Positions 31,317 to 40,740 of a stretch of DNA of 64,000 nucleotides are shown here, piece after piece (position 1 is the first letter of the stretch; every line of letters starts with the position of its first letter). Below the pieces are notes generated by a model that was given only the letters and a program-made list of their open reading frames with translations, was not told where the DNA came from and did no database searches. Origin of the DNA: Ascarosepion bandense (lineage: Eukaryota > Mollusca > Cephalopoda > Sepiida > Sepiidae). The position numbers were made by a program, and so were the translations under genes. The stretch spans positions 5,546,501 through 5,610,500 of the forward strand of contig JBBBDQ010001918.1 in assembly GCA_037127315.1 (NCBI GenBank). The letters run 5' to 3'.

Positions 31317-31500
31317 AATGTGTGTCAATCCTGCCGAATAACAAACATTTTCGAAACAAAATTTATCGTAAATAGTCAGACCGGTAGAAATAAATTTATA
31401 AATATACTGTTTGATTAAAAACAGAATATGTATTCAAATACGGATATTGATTAAAACAATGTTCAAACAAATAAATTAAATATGTCGATTGTTAAAATAA
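31317..31500 (+). mobile_element. SINE-D body fragment
   Basis: CCGGTAGAAATAAATTTATA, ATATACTGTTTGATTAAAAA, ACGGATATTGATTAAAACAA, TGTTCAAACAAATAAATT. No tRNA-like head, although the segment GTGTCAATCCTGCCGAATAA resembles the end of the head at 31.7 kb. Confidence 0.6.
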
Positions 31501-31619
31501 TTTCCGTAAAATTGTACGTTTACATTTGTTGACATTACGATACAGTCCAGAGCAGAAATCGTTATTTACGGAAAATTGAAAATTATGATACATAAGGCTT
31601 GTTTTGTCTTCGTTTACAC

Positions 31620-31900
31620 TGTGGTATCATTCGTGGTCGAGCAACCTCGCACGAGATCAATTAGTTGCTTCCCCTATGTTGATAGGGGCCGCAGGTTCTA
31701 ACCTTACCGAATGACACATGTTTTCATAATAATATTTTTTGAAAATATCAGGCCAGTAGAAATAAATTTATAAATATACTGTTTAAATAAAAACAGAATA
31801 TCAACTCAAATACGAGTATCGGTTAAAAATAATGTTCAAACAAATAAATTAAATATCTTGGTTGTTAAAACCATTCCTTTAAGCTTTGCAATTTTCCGTA

Positions 31901-31905
<5 letters not shown>
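31620..31905 (+). mobile_element. SINE-D with 88-nt class-II-tRNA-like head
   Basis: The head 31627-31714 has acceptor-like TCATTCG/CGAATGA, TGGTCGAGCAA (A-box-like), a long variable-arm hairpin CCCCTAT/ATAGGGG (31671-31688) and B-box-like GGTTCTAACC (31694-31703). Size and the long arm fit a Leu/Ser-type tRNA ancestor. The body repeats the sequence at 31317. It is not a working tRNA: there is no proper 7-nt anticodon loop. Confidence 0.6.

Positions 31906-31957
<52 letters not shown>
31906..31957. repeat. (AT)n microsatellite
   Basis: AT run joining SINE-D to a PLE-type terminal repeat. Confidence 0.95.
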
Positions 31958-31960
<3 letters not shown>

Positions 31961-32076
31961 TTAAATATAAGAGACAATGAATGTCTAATATGTTTAATCA
32001 TGAGCCGTTCTAAACATCATATTTTGGCTTTAATTTCAGGTGAAAATGAAGACAAAAATTCTCCAACATTTGGATA

Positions 32077-32688
32077 TTTTTTTTTAATCATATTACCCCG
32101 GGCAAGGCGGTAAGGCCACTGGTGTTCAACAGACGTTCCACCTGTTCAATAGACGTGGGTGGAGTGTGAACCGGACGATAGTTCACTCTATCTACTACAA
32201 TTGAAAAAAATAATAAGGAAAATGAAAAGATTGGAGAAGAGAAAACCGGAAGCCACATCCTAAACAGGGAACAAGGGATGAGCCTCTACACCTGTTCAAT
32301 AGACGTGGGTGGAGTGTGAACCGGACGATAGTTCAGTCTATCTACTCCAGTTGAAAAAAAAATAAGGAAAAGTGAAAAGATTGGAGAAGAGAAAGCCGGA
32401 AACCACATCCTAAACAGGGAACAAGGGATGAGCCTCCACACCTGTTCAATAGACATGGGTGTAGTGTGAACCGGGCGATAGTTCAGTCTATCTACTCTAA
32501 TTGAAAAAAAAAAAAAAGGAAAAGTTAAGAGATTGGAAAAGAGAAAGCCGGAAACCACGACTGAAGTCGAAGGAGAGTGTACCGGAAACCGCTTCCTAAC
32601 CAAAAACAATGCGATCACCTCCACTCCTGCTCAATAGAAGTGGGTGGAATGTAAAATCGGGTGATGGAGGGTACTATCTACTCCAATA
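32077..32688 (-). mobile_element. SINE-A concatemer, 150-bp period
   Basis: Minus orientation: one tail (32077-32120, internally deleted), then units bounded by (C)A(A/G)TTG plus an A-rich linker at about 32201, 32351 and 32501, and a last diverged unit ending at CTACTCCAAT (32687). As at 24.7 kb, only the tail-proximal unit has LINE-A-like 3' sequence. Confidence 0.85.
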
Positions 32689-32809
32689 ATAATTATAATA
32701 ATAATAAAAATTTAAGTTTTAACTTAGTATAAGTCGAAACGAGATTTAAACGTAAAACTTATTTCCAATAGTAAAATACTACCCCTGTTAAAAAAATTCA
32801 GGCAAATTA

Positions 32810-32996
32810 AAGATGAAAATTAAAGACGAAAAGTAAAGACGAAAATTAAAGACAAATATTAAAGACGAAAATTAAAAACAAAAATTAAAGACGAAAATAA
32901 AGACAAAAATTAAAGACGAAAAATAAAGACAAACAATAAAGACAAAAATTAAAGACGAAAATTAATGACAAATATTTAAGACGAAAATTAAAGAAA
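32810..32996 (+). repeat. Minisatellite, ~14-15-bp unit (GACGAAAATTAAA)
   Basis: About 13 units alternating GACGAAAATTAAA and GACAAAAATTAAA. It lies exactly between the two halves of the PLE-type repeat, whose own sequence contains GAAAATGAAGACAAAAATTC; the array probably arose from that segment. Confidence 0.85.
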
Positions 32997-33112
32997 TTGT
33001 TTCTAAGCTTTCTGTTCACATGAGCCATCTTCAGAAAGGTTGCAGGGACGTTAATATAAAAATATCCACCATCAAAGACGATTTTATCTGATGTTGACAT
33101 AAAACTCCGCTA

Positions 33113-33300
33113 ATTGCCTTCTGCGGTAGACTGGTTGCCAGCCAAGGCTATAGAACCCAAACTATCCTATAATTTAACCCATAGCTAGAGGGAAGAGGCG
33201 GATTAATACCTTTCCCAAAGGTATTTGTGCGTAAGTGAATGCAAGTCATTCAATTGGATTTCGAACTCAGTACTCCGATTTGTCGTTCCGAGTCGATATA
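33113..33300 (-). mobile_element. SINE-B 5' part
   Basis: Minus strand: head ATATCGACTCGGAACGACAA at 33281-33300, body to GCAACCAGTCTACCGCAGAA. 3' part missing. A further small SINE-B piece lies at about 33600-33665. Confidence 0.8.
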
Positions 33301-33364
33301 TAAAAAAAAAACTACAAAGAAGCCAGCTTTTGGCAAAGTAGCAAATAAATGCTTTAAAAAATCT

Positions 33365-33590
33365 CCTGAAGATGGTCGCAGCGTACAACGGTCGAATCGT
33401 TGTAAATATGGCAACGAAGATGAGGATAACAGTCAAAACAATGTAACTAGTATAATTAAGTACCATACCTTATATGATAAATGTAGATAGGTCCTGAAGA
33501 AGATCGAGGCGTACAACAGACGAAAATCGTAAATATGGCAACAAAGATAAATAGAACACCCCAAACAAATTAAACAGTGTAAGCAGTTAC
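33365..33590 (+). mobile_element. Two SINE-C 3' ends in tandem
   Basis: Each holds a hammerhead-like core: CCTGAAGATGGTCGCAGCGT ... CGGTCGAATCGTTG at about 33373, and CCTGAAGAAGATCGAGGCGT ... ACAGACGAAAATCG at about 33498. Each is followed by TAAATATGGCAACAAAGAT. tRNA heads absent; GAAA is altered in the first. Confidence 0.55.
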
Positions 33591-33665
33591 AATAATTCAA
33601 AGGGCTATAGAACTGAAACTTTCTTGCTGTTTAATCCATAGGTGGAGGAAGAAGAAATAAATTAA

Positions 33666-33990
33666 TGCCTACTCCTCGAGCCGCTCAAGAATTGCATCAT
33701 CTGATGTCACCAGAAACACATCTGGCATGGGAGACACATCTTCTTTCATTTGTTGTTCAAGTTCTATCAAAAACTTGACTTTGTATATTCCACTCGTTTT
33801 TTTTTTCTAAAAAAAAATCACAAGATGCTAAGTTGGGATTCCTGATTGAATACTCATAACATAGGGAGTTACTTTTCAATCCTTCTCGATGTATATTGCT
33901 GATACTCCCCTGAAAAGTGTATGGACAGGTTACCCTATGAAAATCTGTAGTTGGGATCCTGAAGGTAATATCAATCAGTTAAGTGACAAA

Positions 33991-33996
<6 letters not shown>
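33666..33996. other. Unassigned stretch
   Basis: No family or gene recognised between the SINE fragments and the (AT)n tract. Confidence 0.3.

Positions 33997-34033
<37 letters not shown>
33997..34033. repeat. (AT)n microsatellite
   Basis: AT run abutting a foldback. Confidence 0.95.
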
Positions 34034-34034
<1 letters not shown>

Positions 34035-34036
<2 letters not shown>

Positions 34037-34166
34037 AAGTAAATCCAAAAGTGAGTCAAAGCCGACCGCGGTTTCAATCGCCGGATCGTCCTGACAAGGC
34101 TCCTTGTCCTGCCGATCCGGCGAGTGAAACCGCGGCCTGCTTTGGCTCACTTTTAGATTTAGTTCG
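34035..34166. repeat. GC-rich foldback, 54-bp arms, hammerhead-like
   Basis: Arms 34035-34088 and 34113-34166 are reverse complements with about 6 mismatches. The 24-nt centre holds a smaller ACAAGG/CCTTGT palindrome. Each arm reads outward GACGATCCGG/CCGATCCGG ... TGAAACCGCGG(T/C)C: GAAA plus the palindromic stem III ACCGCGGT and a GTC-type site in the left arm. The CUGANGA box is imperfect. It stands out as CpG-rich in AT-rich surroundings. Confidence 0.8.
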
Positions 34167-34173
34167 TATCTTT

Positions 34174-34209
34174 GCTCTACTTTCGTACTTTCGTACTTTG
34201 GTATTGAGC
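34174..34209 (+). other. GCTC...GAGC hairpin, expanded loop
   Basis: GCTCTACTTTCGTACTTTCG ... GTATTGAGC: loop enlarged by a repeated TCGTACTT. Confidence 0.45.
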
Positions 34210-34421
34210 TCTTTACTGTTAAGGTTTTCGTCTTGGGTTTTTTTTCTTTCGAACACAGCTTTTGCTTTGTTTGTTTCTTTTTTTGATTCCCCTCTTTCCA
34301 TTTGGTATTACCTTTTGGGATTGACGACTAAATTTACCGTTTTGTTAACTGTAGGACTTAATGATTTTAGTCATTATTAGTGATACCGTTTTCTGTGTAC
34401 GTTTTACAATAATAATAATAA

Positions 34422-34427
<6 letters not shown>

Positions 34428-34454
<27 letters not shown>
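34428..34454. repeat. (AT)n microsatellite
   Basis: AT run preceding a PLE-type terminal repeat, as at 31.9 and 35.3 kb. Confidence 0.95.
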
Positions 34455-34457
<3 letters not shown>

Positions 34458-34489
34458 ATCGGGGCAGCAAATAAATTTCTGAACATATA

Positions 34490-34794
34490 CTGTTAAATAA
34501 GAGACAATGAATGTCTATTATGTTTAATCATGAGCCGTTTTAAACATCGTCTTTTTGCTTTAATTTCAAGTGAAAATAGAGACAAAAATTCTCCAACATT
34601 AGGTTATTTTTTTATTAAGTTCATTCTAAGTTTTCGGCTCACATGATCCATCTTCAGAGAGGTTACAGGGACGTTAACATAAAAACATCCACCAACAAAG
34701 ATGATTTTATCTTGTGTTGACATAACACTTTGCTAGGCAACGACAACAGTCACTGAATAGCAAACGCAGCTCGTAAATTTGTAATGCGGTTCTA
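34490..34794 (-). mobile_element. PLE-type terminal repeat, uninterrupted copy
   Basis: Contiguous order: ATAAGAGACAATGAATGTCT, CAAAAATTCTCCAACATTAG, hammerhead-like TTTTCGGCTCACATGATCCA/TCTTCAG, GGGACGTTAACATAAAAACA, GTTGACATAACACTTTGCTA, AGCAAACGCAGCTCGTAAAT. Gives the uninterrupted state for the 32-33-kb copy. Confidence 0.65.
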
Positions 34795-35265
34795 TGACGT
34801 CAAATACGAGTATCGATTAAAAACAATGTTCAAACAAATAAATTAAATATGTCGATTGTTAAAATAACTTCGCTATTCTTTTGGAATTTTCCGTAACAGT
34901 GTACGTTTACATTTGGTGATATTACGTAGAAATGGTTATTTACGGAAAATCGAAAATTATGTTATATAAGGTTTGATTTATCTTCGTTTAGACTGCGTTA
35001 ACATTCATGGTCGAGTGATCTAAGTCGAGTGATCAATTAGTTGCTTCCCCTATGTTGATAGAGGCCGCCGGTTCTAACCCTAGCAAATGACACACGTTTT
35101 CGTAATAAACTTTTTGAAAATATCAGGCCAGTAGAATTAAATTTATAAATATACTGTTTAAATAAAAATAGAATATCAACTCAAATACGAGTATCGACTA
35201 AAAAGAATGTTCAAACAAACAAATAAAATATCTTATCTTGGTTGTTAAAATCTTTGGGATTTTCC
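34795..35265 (+). mobile_element. SINE-D body fragment and a second SINE-D with head
   Basis: 34795-34880 is body only (CAAATACGAGTATCGATTAA). 34985-35265 has the tRNA-like head (GTCGAGTGATCTAAG ... CCCCTATGTTGATAGAGG ... CGGTTCTAACC, with the acceptor 3' side altered to GCAAATGACA) and body. Confidence 0.6.
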
Positions 35266-35266
35266 G

Positions 35267-35268
<2 letters not shown>

Positions 35269-35345
<77 letters not shown>

Positions 35346-35360
35346 TGTGTGTGTGTGTGT
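35269..35360. repeat. (AT)n-(GT)n compound microsatellite
   Basis: AT to about 35311, then GT/ATGT to 35360. ORFs across it are artefacts. Confidence 0.95.
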
Positions 35361-35369
35361 ATTAAAAAT

Positions 35370-35689
35370 ATAGTGTTAAATATAAGAAACAATGAATGTC
35401 TATTATGTTTAATCATGAGAGGTTCTAAACATAGTATTTTGGCTTTAATTTCTTTTGAAAATGAAGACTTGTTTCTAAGCTTTCTGCTCACGTGAGCCAT
35501 CTTCAGAAAGGTTACAGGGACGTTAATATAAAAATATCCACCATCAAAGACAATTTATCTTGTGTTGACATAAAACTTTACTAAGCAACAACAGTCACCA
35601 AATTGCAAACGCAGCTCCTAAATTTCTAATGCGGTTCCATGACGTCACACCACACGTGAGACCGAAATGTTAAGAGAACCATATATTTA
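35370..35689 (-). mobile_element. PLE terminal repeat directly 3' of the GIY-YIG remnant
   Basis: Same repeat as at 34.5 kb, including the hammerhead-like CTGAAGATGGCTCACGTGAG CAGAAAGC at about 35474-35502 (minus strand). Because it lies immediately downstream of PLE coding sequence on the same strand, it ties this repeat to a Penelope-like element. Confidence 0.65.
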
Positions 35690-36085
35690 AATGCAATATA
35701 ACGTGTTATGACCAGATTTAAACGTGATTTTATTAAGTGTGGGTTGTTTTAATTTTATGTAGATGGCCTCCAATATCTGAAGGTTCTTTTTACTGTGTGT
35801 ATAAGTGAGTATTATTGTATTTTTGACTAAAATCTGTCTGATATTACCTACATTACTATGTTTATCTAAGAAATGTTTTTTTACTTGAAGACTGATCAGA
35901 AAGGTGACATGTAAGTTTACGCGAGAGTGTGGTTGTAGTAAAACCAATATATGTAGTGGATTTTTTATTAGTACCAGAGATACAATCTCTGAACGGGCAT
36001 GTAAATTGATACACTACATTGGTTTTCTGTAGAGGTTTTAGTTGTGCGGTTGTAGGGTTATTAGAGAATATGAGGTCAATTATTT
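35690..36085 (-). pseudogene. Penelope-like element: GIY-YIG endonuclease remnant
   Basis: Minus strand reads TNVVYQFTCPFRDC and then STTYIGFTTTTLSRKLTCHL, the VVY...YIG core of GIY-YIG with the Cys pair typical of PLEs (about 35915-36035). After a frameshift, NLQILEAIYIKLKQPTLNK (35720-35790) matches the domain's C-terminal Glu-containing helix. The RT domain is missing. PLEs couple an RT to a GIY-YIG nuclease for target-primed retrotransposition; this fragment is the only PLE coding sequence I find. Confidence 0.7.
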
Positions 36086-36259
36086 TAAATATTTTATAAT
36101 ATATGATGAGCTTAATTTGATTATTATTATTTATTGGTTTTAATATTTCTACGTATTATGTTTTTTGAGAGTTTTTTCATCTTGTTTGTAATTATTATGT
36201 ATTTAGTAGCAATAGTTTAAGTTAATAATGTTATGTTTATTTTTATGTACACTATTATT

Positions 36260-36510
36260 ATTATGTCATTTTTCATCATATTTCGATTTCTGCATTGGTC
36301 TCACTACCAACCAAGTCTGCGGGGAGACCTAAGGCAGGTAGTGGCGTGTTGTTATGACTCCATTTCATGTTTTTCTATCTTCCCTATCATCCCCAGCATT
36401 ACATAGATAACGTTTTCCTTAGTGTGTGGGCTGTACTTAATAAGACAATTTTTTGTATATCTCTTAAGCTGGGGTTTCCAGGGATTCTTTCAATGTGTTG
36501 TTTTGTTCCA
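36260..36510 (-). pseudogene. REL-LINE 3' end
   Basis: Minus strand gives HIERIPGNPSLRDIQKIVLL then STAHTLRKTLSM and a TAA stop (36399-36401), the characteristic C-terminus following the restriction-like endonuclease in R4/Dong-like LINEs. The 3' UTR includes GCCACTACCTGCCTTAGGTC. Upstream sequence is replaced by (ATT)n at 36510. Confidence 0.65.
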
Positions 36511-36526
36511 TTTTTTATTATTATTA

Positions 36527-36579
<53 letters not shown>

Positions 36580-36580
36580 G
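36510..36580 (+). repeat. (ATT)n microsatellite
   Basis: About 20 ATT units at the broken 5' edge of the REL-LINE fragment. Confidence 0.95.
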
Positions 36581-36653
36581 TTAGAGCTATAGATATGTTT
36601 ATTGAGATACATTTTAATTCGTTGAGTTAGGAAATGACGGTTTTTGTTTTACT

Positions 36654-36655
<2 letters not shown>

Positions 36656-36714
<59 letters not shown>

Positions 36715-36737
36715 ATTGATTGATTGATTGATTGATT
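36656..36737. repeat. (AT)n followed by (TTGA)n
   Basis: AT run to about 36713, then TTGA/ATTG units to 36737. Confidence 0.95.
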
Positions 36738-36830
36738 TTTTAATTACTTAGTTTTTGGTCATAATAAGATTAGACCAGTGCACATTTGTATTAAATAACT
36801 CTTTTACAAATGGAATATATATATATATAA

Positions 36831-36966
36831 GTAACAAATACCTAGTGAGCCAGAAAGACCTATCTAGGTTTCACCTAAACGGATCGTCAGGGTAAGCTGG
36901 CTCTCCCTGACGATCCGTTTAGGTAAAACCTAGGTAGGTCTATCTGGCTCACTAGGTATTTTTTAC
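36831..36966. repeat. Foldback, 62-bp arms, hammerhead-like
   Basis: Arms 36831-36892 and 36905-36966, 4 mismatches, 12-nt spacer. Each arm reads outward CTGACGA (allowed CUGANGA), TCCGTTTAGGT (weak stem II), GAAA (left arm) or AAAA (right arm), stem III ACCTA/TAGGT and a GTC site. A short AT tract precedes it and a GCTC...GAGC hairpin follows. Confidence 0.9.
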
Positions 36967-36973
36967 TTATTCC

Positions 36974-36993
36974 GCTCTACCTAAGTCTTGAGC
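36974..36993 (+). other. Conserved GCTC...GAGC hairpin
   Basis: GCTCTACCTAAGTCTTGAGC, 8 bp beyond the foldback. Confidence 0.5.
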
Positions 36994-37166
36994 GCTGTTT
37001 GTTAGTTGATTATTCGTTTCGGGGTTTTTTCTTTGGGCTACGCGCTGACTCGGTCCGAATCCTTTTTACTGATGTTCATGTACTTAGCTCTTTCTTTTTT
37101 AAAACCGTTTTTGCCGCCTTTGTAGATTCGTGGAAGTTTTTTCGACACGAGTATAGTTATAATCTC

Positions 37167-37169
<3 letters not shown>

Positions 37170-37207
<38 letters not shown>

Positions 37208-37400
37208 TAGATAGCGTATGTTGAAACCCGAGTCACGACAGGCGCCGTCCTTTTATACGATTCAATGGTGGTAAGCTGTTTTTGCTCGGTCTAGATAATC
37301 TGGGATTCGAGTTCGGCATTTTTCTCTTTCACTTGTCGGTGTTGTTTTCTGGATAAGATTTTTGCAAGCTGTCTGTTGCCCAGCGGATTTTGTTTTACTT

Positions 37401-37451
<51 letters not shown>
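37170..37451. repeat. Two (AT)n tracts
   Basis: About 37170-37206 and 37402-37451, with about 195 bp of unassigned sequence between them. Confidence 0.9.
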
Positions 37452-37452
<1 letters not shown>

Positions 37453-38600
37453 TAGTACTAATAACAAAATATACATTGCCGGCTGTACAGTTCTGCGAGT
37501 CCCCACAATGCAATCGTAAAACACAATTCGACTTTAAATAATAATAAATACAAGAATAGCATAACCTTCTTCAAATATTTTGGGAAATTAAAAAATAGCA
37601 ACAAAGAATACAGTTATTACCTGATAATGGAATAGAAAATAGGTCTAACTTATGCTTTTAGAAAAAATGTCATCTTAAAACACTTAAATAACCTTAATAT
37701 ATTAAATGTAAGAAATTAACTGATGATCACATGCAAAAATATCTGCTTAAATCCCCAGATTAACGTAGACCTACATTTTCATTTTTTCCTTTTTATTTAC
37801 TTATTTCTTTATTTATTCTCTATTATCAATTATTATTTCCTTTTGTGTTTATACATCTAAAACGGTCAACGAGCAGCTCGGGTCAAAGTTCAACTCTTTC
37901 ATCAACGAGGACTTTTGTATATCTATGTCAAAGACGTTGCCCAAAACTAAAACCCCCCTTTCCTCTTCTATTCTGTTCTTCTGCATTCCCTTCTCTCTCT
38001 TTTCTCTTTTTAATATTTATCCTTCTCTTTTACCTTTTTCTATCCCATGTGAGAGCGTCTGGACATATTTAAGACCATCATTGTTGGATGAATTTGGTTT
38101 GAAAAGCGGCCGGAGCCGCGATATACCGTATTACCAATGGATTTGTAAAAATATCTAACTTTTATTTCCTGATAATGATACTCTGTCAAATTTAGCAATA
38201 AATTTTAGCATTGACTTCTGTTTGGAGTCTTTCTCTATTGGAATTTACCTTACTAAATTTGAAGGATTCTATTTTATATATATATATCATCAAACCAGAA
38301 AAAGGCCCCAACTATAAATCACACATATACCATAAAACACAGAAACACACACGCACGCGCGCGCGCATACATTAACACACAGTAAAATTAATGACAGCAG
38401 CAGCAGCATCAGACAGCCAGCCAGGAAAGACTATTCTTTGAAAAGCCAGGAACACACTCGTACAGACACACGCTTCTCTGCCATTCAGAAGATGAGATTT
38501 TGATCTCTAAATATTAATGTCTGATAAATAGGTAATACCCAAAAATTTCTTTACCTTCCTTTATTTTACACAACGCATTGTGACAGCCTTCAAGACATAA
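37452..38600. other. Unassigned stretch
   Basis: No family recognised. A short GCGCGCGCGC run lies near 38360. Overlapping ORFs at 37845-38158 show no motif. Confidence 0.35.

Positions 38601-38647
<47 letters not shown>
38601..38647. repeat. (AT)n microsatellite
   Basis: AT run upstream of a foldback, the same arrangement as at 20.0, 34.0 and 36.8 kb. Confidence 0.95.
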
Positions 38648-38648
<1 letters not shown>

Positions 38649-38756
38649 TAATGTTGATTGTTTAATACTTTTGGTCCTAATAGTGTTAAACCAGTAAACA
38701 TTTGTATTAAAAAGTGTTCTATGCAATTATATTGTAGAATTTTTGAATATTTTTCA

Positions 38757-38852
38757 TTTATAAACGAGTTATTTCGCTACCTTGTTATTAAAAATCACCT
38801 GAAGAAACCACTCATGGTGAAAACCAAGGTAGCGAAATAACTCGTTTATAAA
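38757..38852. repeat. Foldback with perfect 28-bp arms enclosing a hammerhead-like core
   Basis: 38757-38784 and 38825-38852 are perfect reverse complements. The 40-nt loop holds CTGAAGA, hairpin ACCACTCATGGT and GAAA, with one extra A before the hairpin; ACC-AA-GGT across the arm junction could form stem III. Confidence 0.8.
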
Positions 38853-38924
38853 AGAAAAAAAAAATATATATGTATGTATTATCGAGGACGATTTTAGAAA
38901 TTTTTTTTTTCTAATTGAATATGT

Positions 38925-39570
38925 AGATAGTTGGGGGATAACAGAATCAAACAAGTCCAAGAATTTAAGTACCTAGGAAGTGTTCTAACAGGAGATGGAA
39001 AGTGCGACACGGAGATCCGAAAGCGAATTGGCATGGCAAAGGACGCGTTCCAGAAGATGAGCAAAATACTAACACACAGGAAGATCTCAATAGAAACGAA
39101 GAAAAGAGTGCTAGACTGCTACGTGATGTCAGTTCTTCAGTACGGCTGTGAATGCTGGACAATATCATCGAAAATGAGGACAAAACTGGAAGTGGCCGAA
39201 ATGTGGTTCTACAGAAGGATGCTACGGATATCGTGGACTGAGCATACAAGCAACGACGAAGTGTTAGAAAGAATGGCAACAAAAAGGAAATTGATGCTGA
39301 GCATCAGGAAGAGACAACTGAAGTTCCTGGGACATGCAATGAGGAAGGAAAGCCTGGAGAACCTGATACTGACTGGTCAGATAGAAGGAAGGAGAGACAG
39401 AGGAAGGCAGCGGATAACATATTTGCAGGGTCTGATCAGGTGGATGACGGAACGGGGGTTGCCAGGAGCAACAGGAGCAAACATACTAAGAGCCACAAGG
39501 GATAGGGAGACGTGGAGATCCATGATCGCCTACGTCCTGAAGGGACAGGGCACATAGAAGAAGAAGAAGA
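38925..39570 (+). pseudogene. RTE-like LINE 3' end with intact 208-aa frame
   Basis: Frame 38931-39557 is uninterrupted: KQVQEFKYLGSVLTGDGK, YVMSVLQYGCECWTIS, MWFYRRMLRISWTEH, KRQLKFLGHAMRKE, RETWRSMIAYVLKGQGT and stop, then a GAAGAAGAAGAAG tail. It covers only the part C-terminal to the RT palm, so it is a 5'-truncated insertion rather than a gene. A few differences separate it from the 27.8-kb copy, indicating recent activity. The upstream Met is fortuitous. Confidence 0.85.
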
Positions 39571-39899
39571 TGTGTATACCTGTCTGTATGCCTATATATA
39601 GAGTTATGTAAATGCCTTTTTAATTTCTCAAACTCGGTCAGCAGATTGCGACCACGTTTATAGTTTATGTTATTGAGTGTTGGTTTTAACATAAACTGTG
39701 AATACGGTCAGATGTGCTGACAATGCTTGTAAAATAAAAACAAAAACATTCCCATGAATGTAAAGAACTCAAATAAAATTTGAATCTGGATCTCGGAATG
39801 CTCATTTTCAACAGTTATCCTGAACACCAAAATCACATCACATATAGAGCTCCCCAAATTATTTATTATCTATTCATTTATCTATTTATGCCAGACCTT
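39571..39899. other. Unassigned stretch
   Basis: No family or gene recognised between the RTE copy and the TATC arrays. Confidence 0.3.
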
Positions 39900-39903
39900 T
39901 CTT

Positions 39904-39956
<53 letters not shown>

Positions 39957-40001
39957 CTATCTCACGTTTCATCATATCTATATATTTACCACGTCTAATC
40001 A

Positions 40002-40053
<52 letters not shown>

Positions 40054-40093
40054 ACACGTTTCATCATATCTATATATTTACCACGTCTAATCA

Positions 40094-40142
<49 letters not shown>

Positions 40143-40208
40143 CACGTTTCATCATATCTATATATTTACCACGTCTAATCATATCTATCTATCTACCACG
40201 TCTAATCA

Positions 40209-40267
<59 letters not shown>

Positions 40268-40284
40268 TTACCACTTCATTCTAT

Positions 40285-40343
<59 letters not shown>

Positions 40344-40446
40344 CAGCTTGTTCATATCTGTTGACTCATTTATCTTTGTTCATTTCTCTCTCACTCTTTC
40401 TCTTATACTTTCTCTTTTTCTCTCTCTATGTATATATGTCTGTTCA

Positions 40447-40496
<50 letters not shown>

Positions 40497-40629
40497 GCTA
40501 GCTAGCTAGCTATTTCAGCATTTTTATATATATTTATGTCTATGTAGATATCTATCTATGACCTGTTAATATCTATCTATTTATCTATCCGTACGTCTGT
40601 CTAGCTGTCCAGCTGTCTTACTCTGTTCA

Positions 40630-40684
<55 letters not shown>

Positions 40685-40740
40685 TACGTCATGTCATATC
40701 TATCTATCTACCTATCTAGCTAGCTATCTGCTCGTATCTA
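39900..40740 (+). repeat. (TATC)n arrays with a ~90-bp higher-order unit
   Basis: (TC)n at 39906-39938, then long TATC runs interrupted by CACGTTTCATCATATC and TTTACCACGTCTAATC at about 39963, 40055 and 40143. Further TATC runs at about 40276-40342, 40448-40498 and 40628-40683. Confidence 0.95.

Larger units (their letters stand above)
31958..33108 (-). mobile_element. PLE-type terminal repeat, split by SINE-A concatemer and a minisatellite
   Basis: 31958-32076 matches 34490-34605 and 35372-35470 (GTGTTAAATATAAGAGACAA, AATCATGAGCCGTTCTAAAC). The other half, 32997-33108, matches the same repeat's hammerhead-like part (TTCTAAGCTTTC ... CATCTTCAGAAAGGTT ... GTTGACATAAAACTCTGCTA). The two halves are contiguous at 34.5 kb, so the intervening 0.9 kb is inserted or expanded. 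Confidence 0.65.

Noticed and set aside
31627..31714. tRNA-Leu or tRNA-Ser gene
   Set aside because: Class-II shape, but the anticodon stem-loop is not proper and the B box is off; treated as the SINE-D head.
39900..40740. CRISPR-like array (regular repeats with unique spacers)
   Set aside because: Repeats are TATC microsatellites with near-identical interspersed segments; this is eukaryotic DNA without cas genes.
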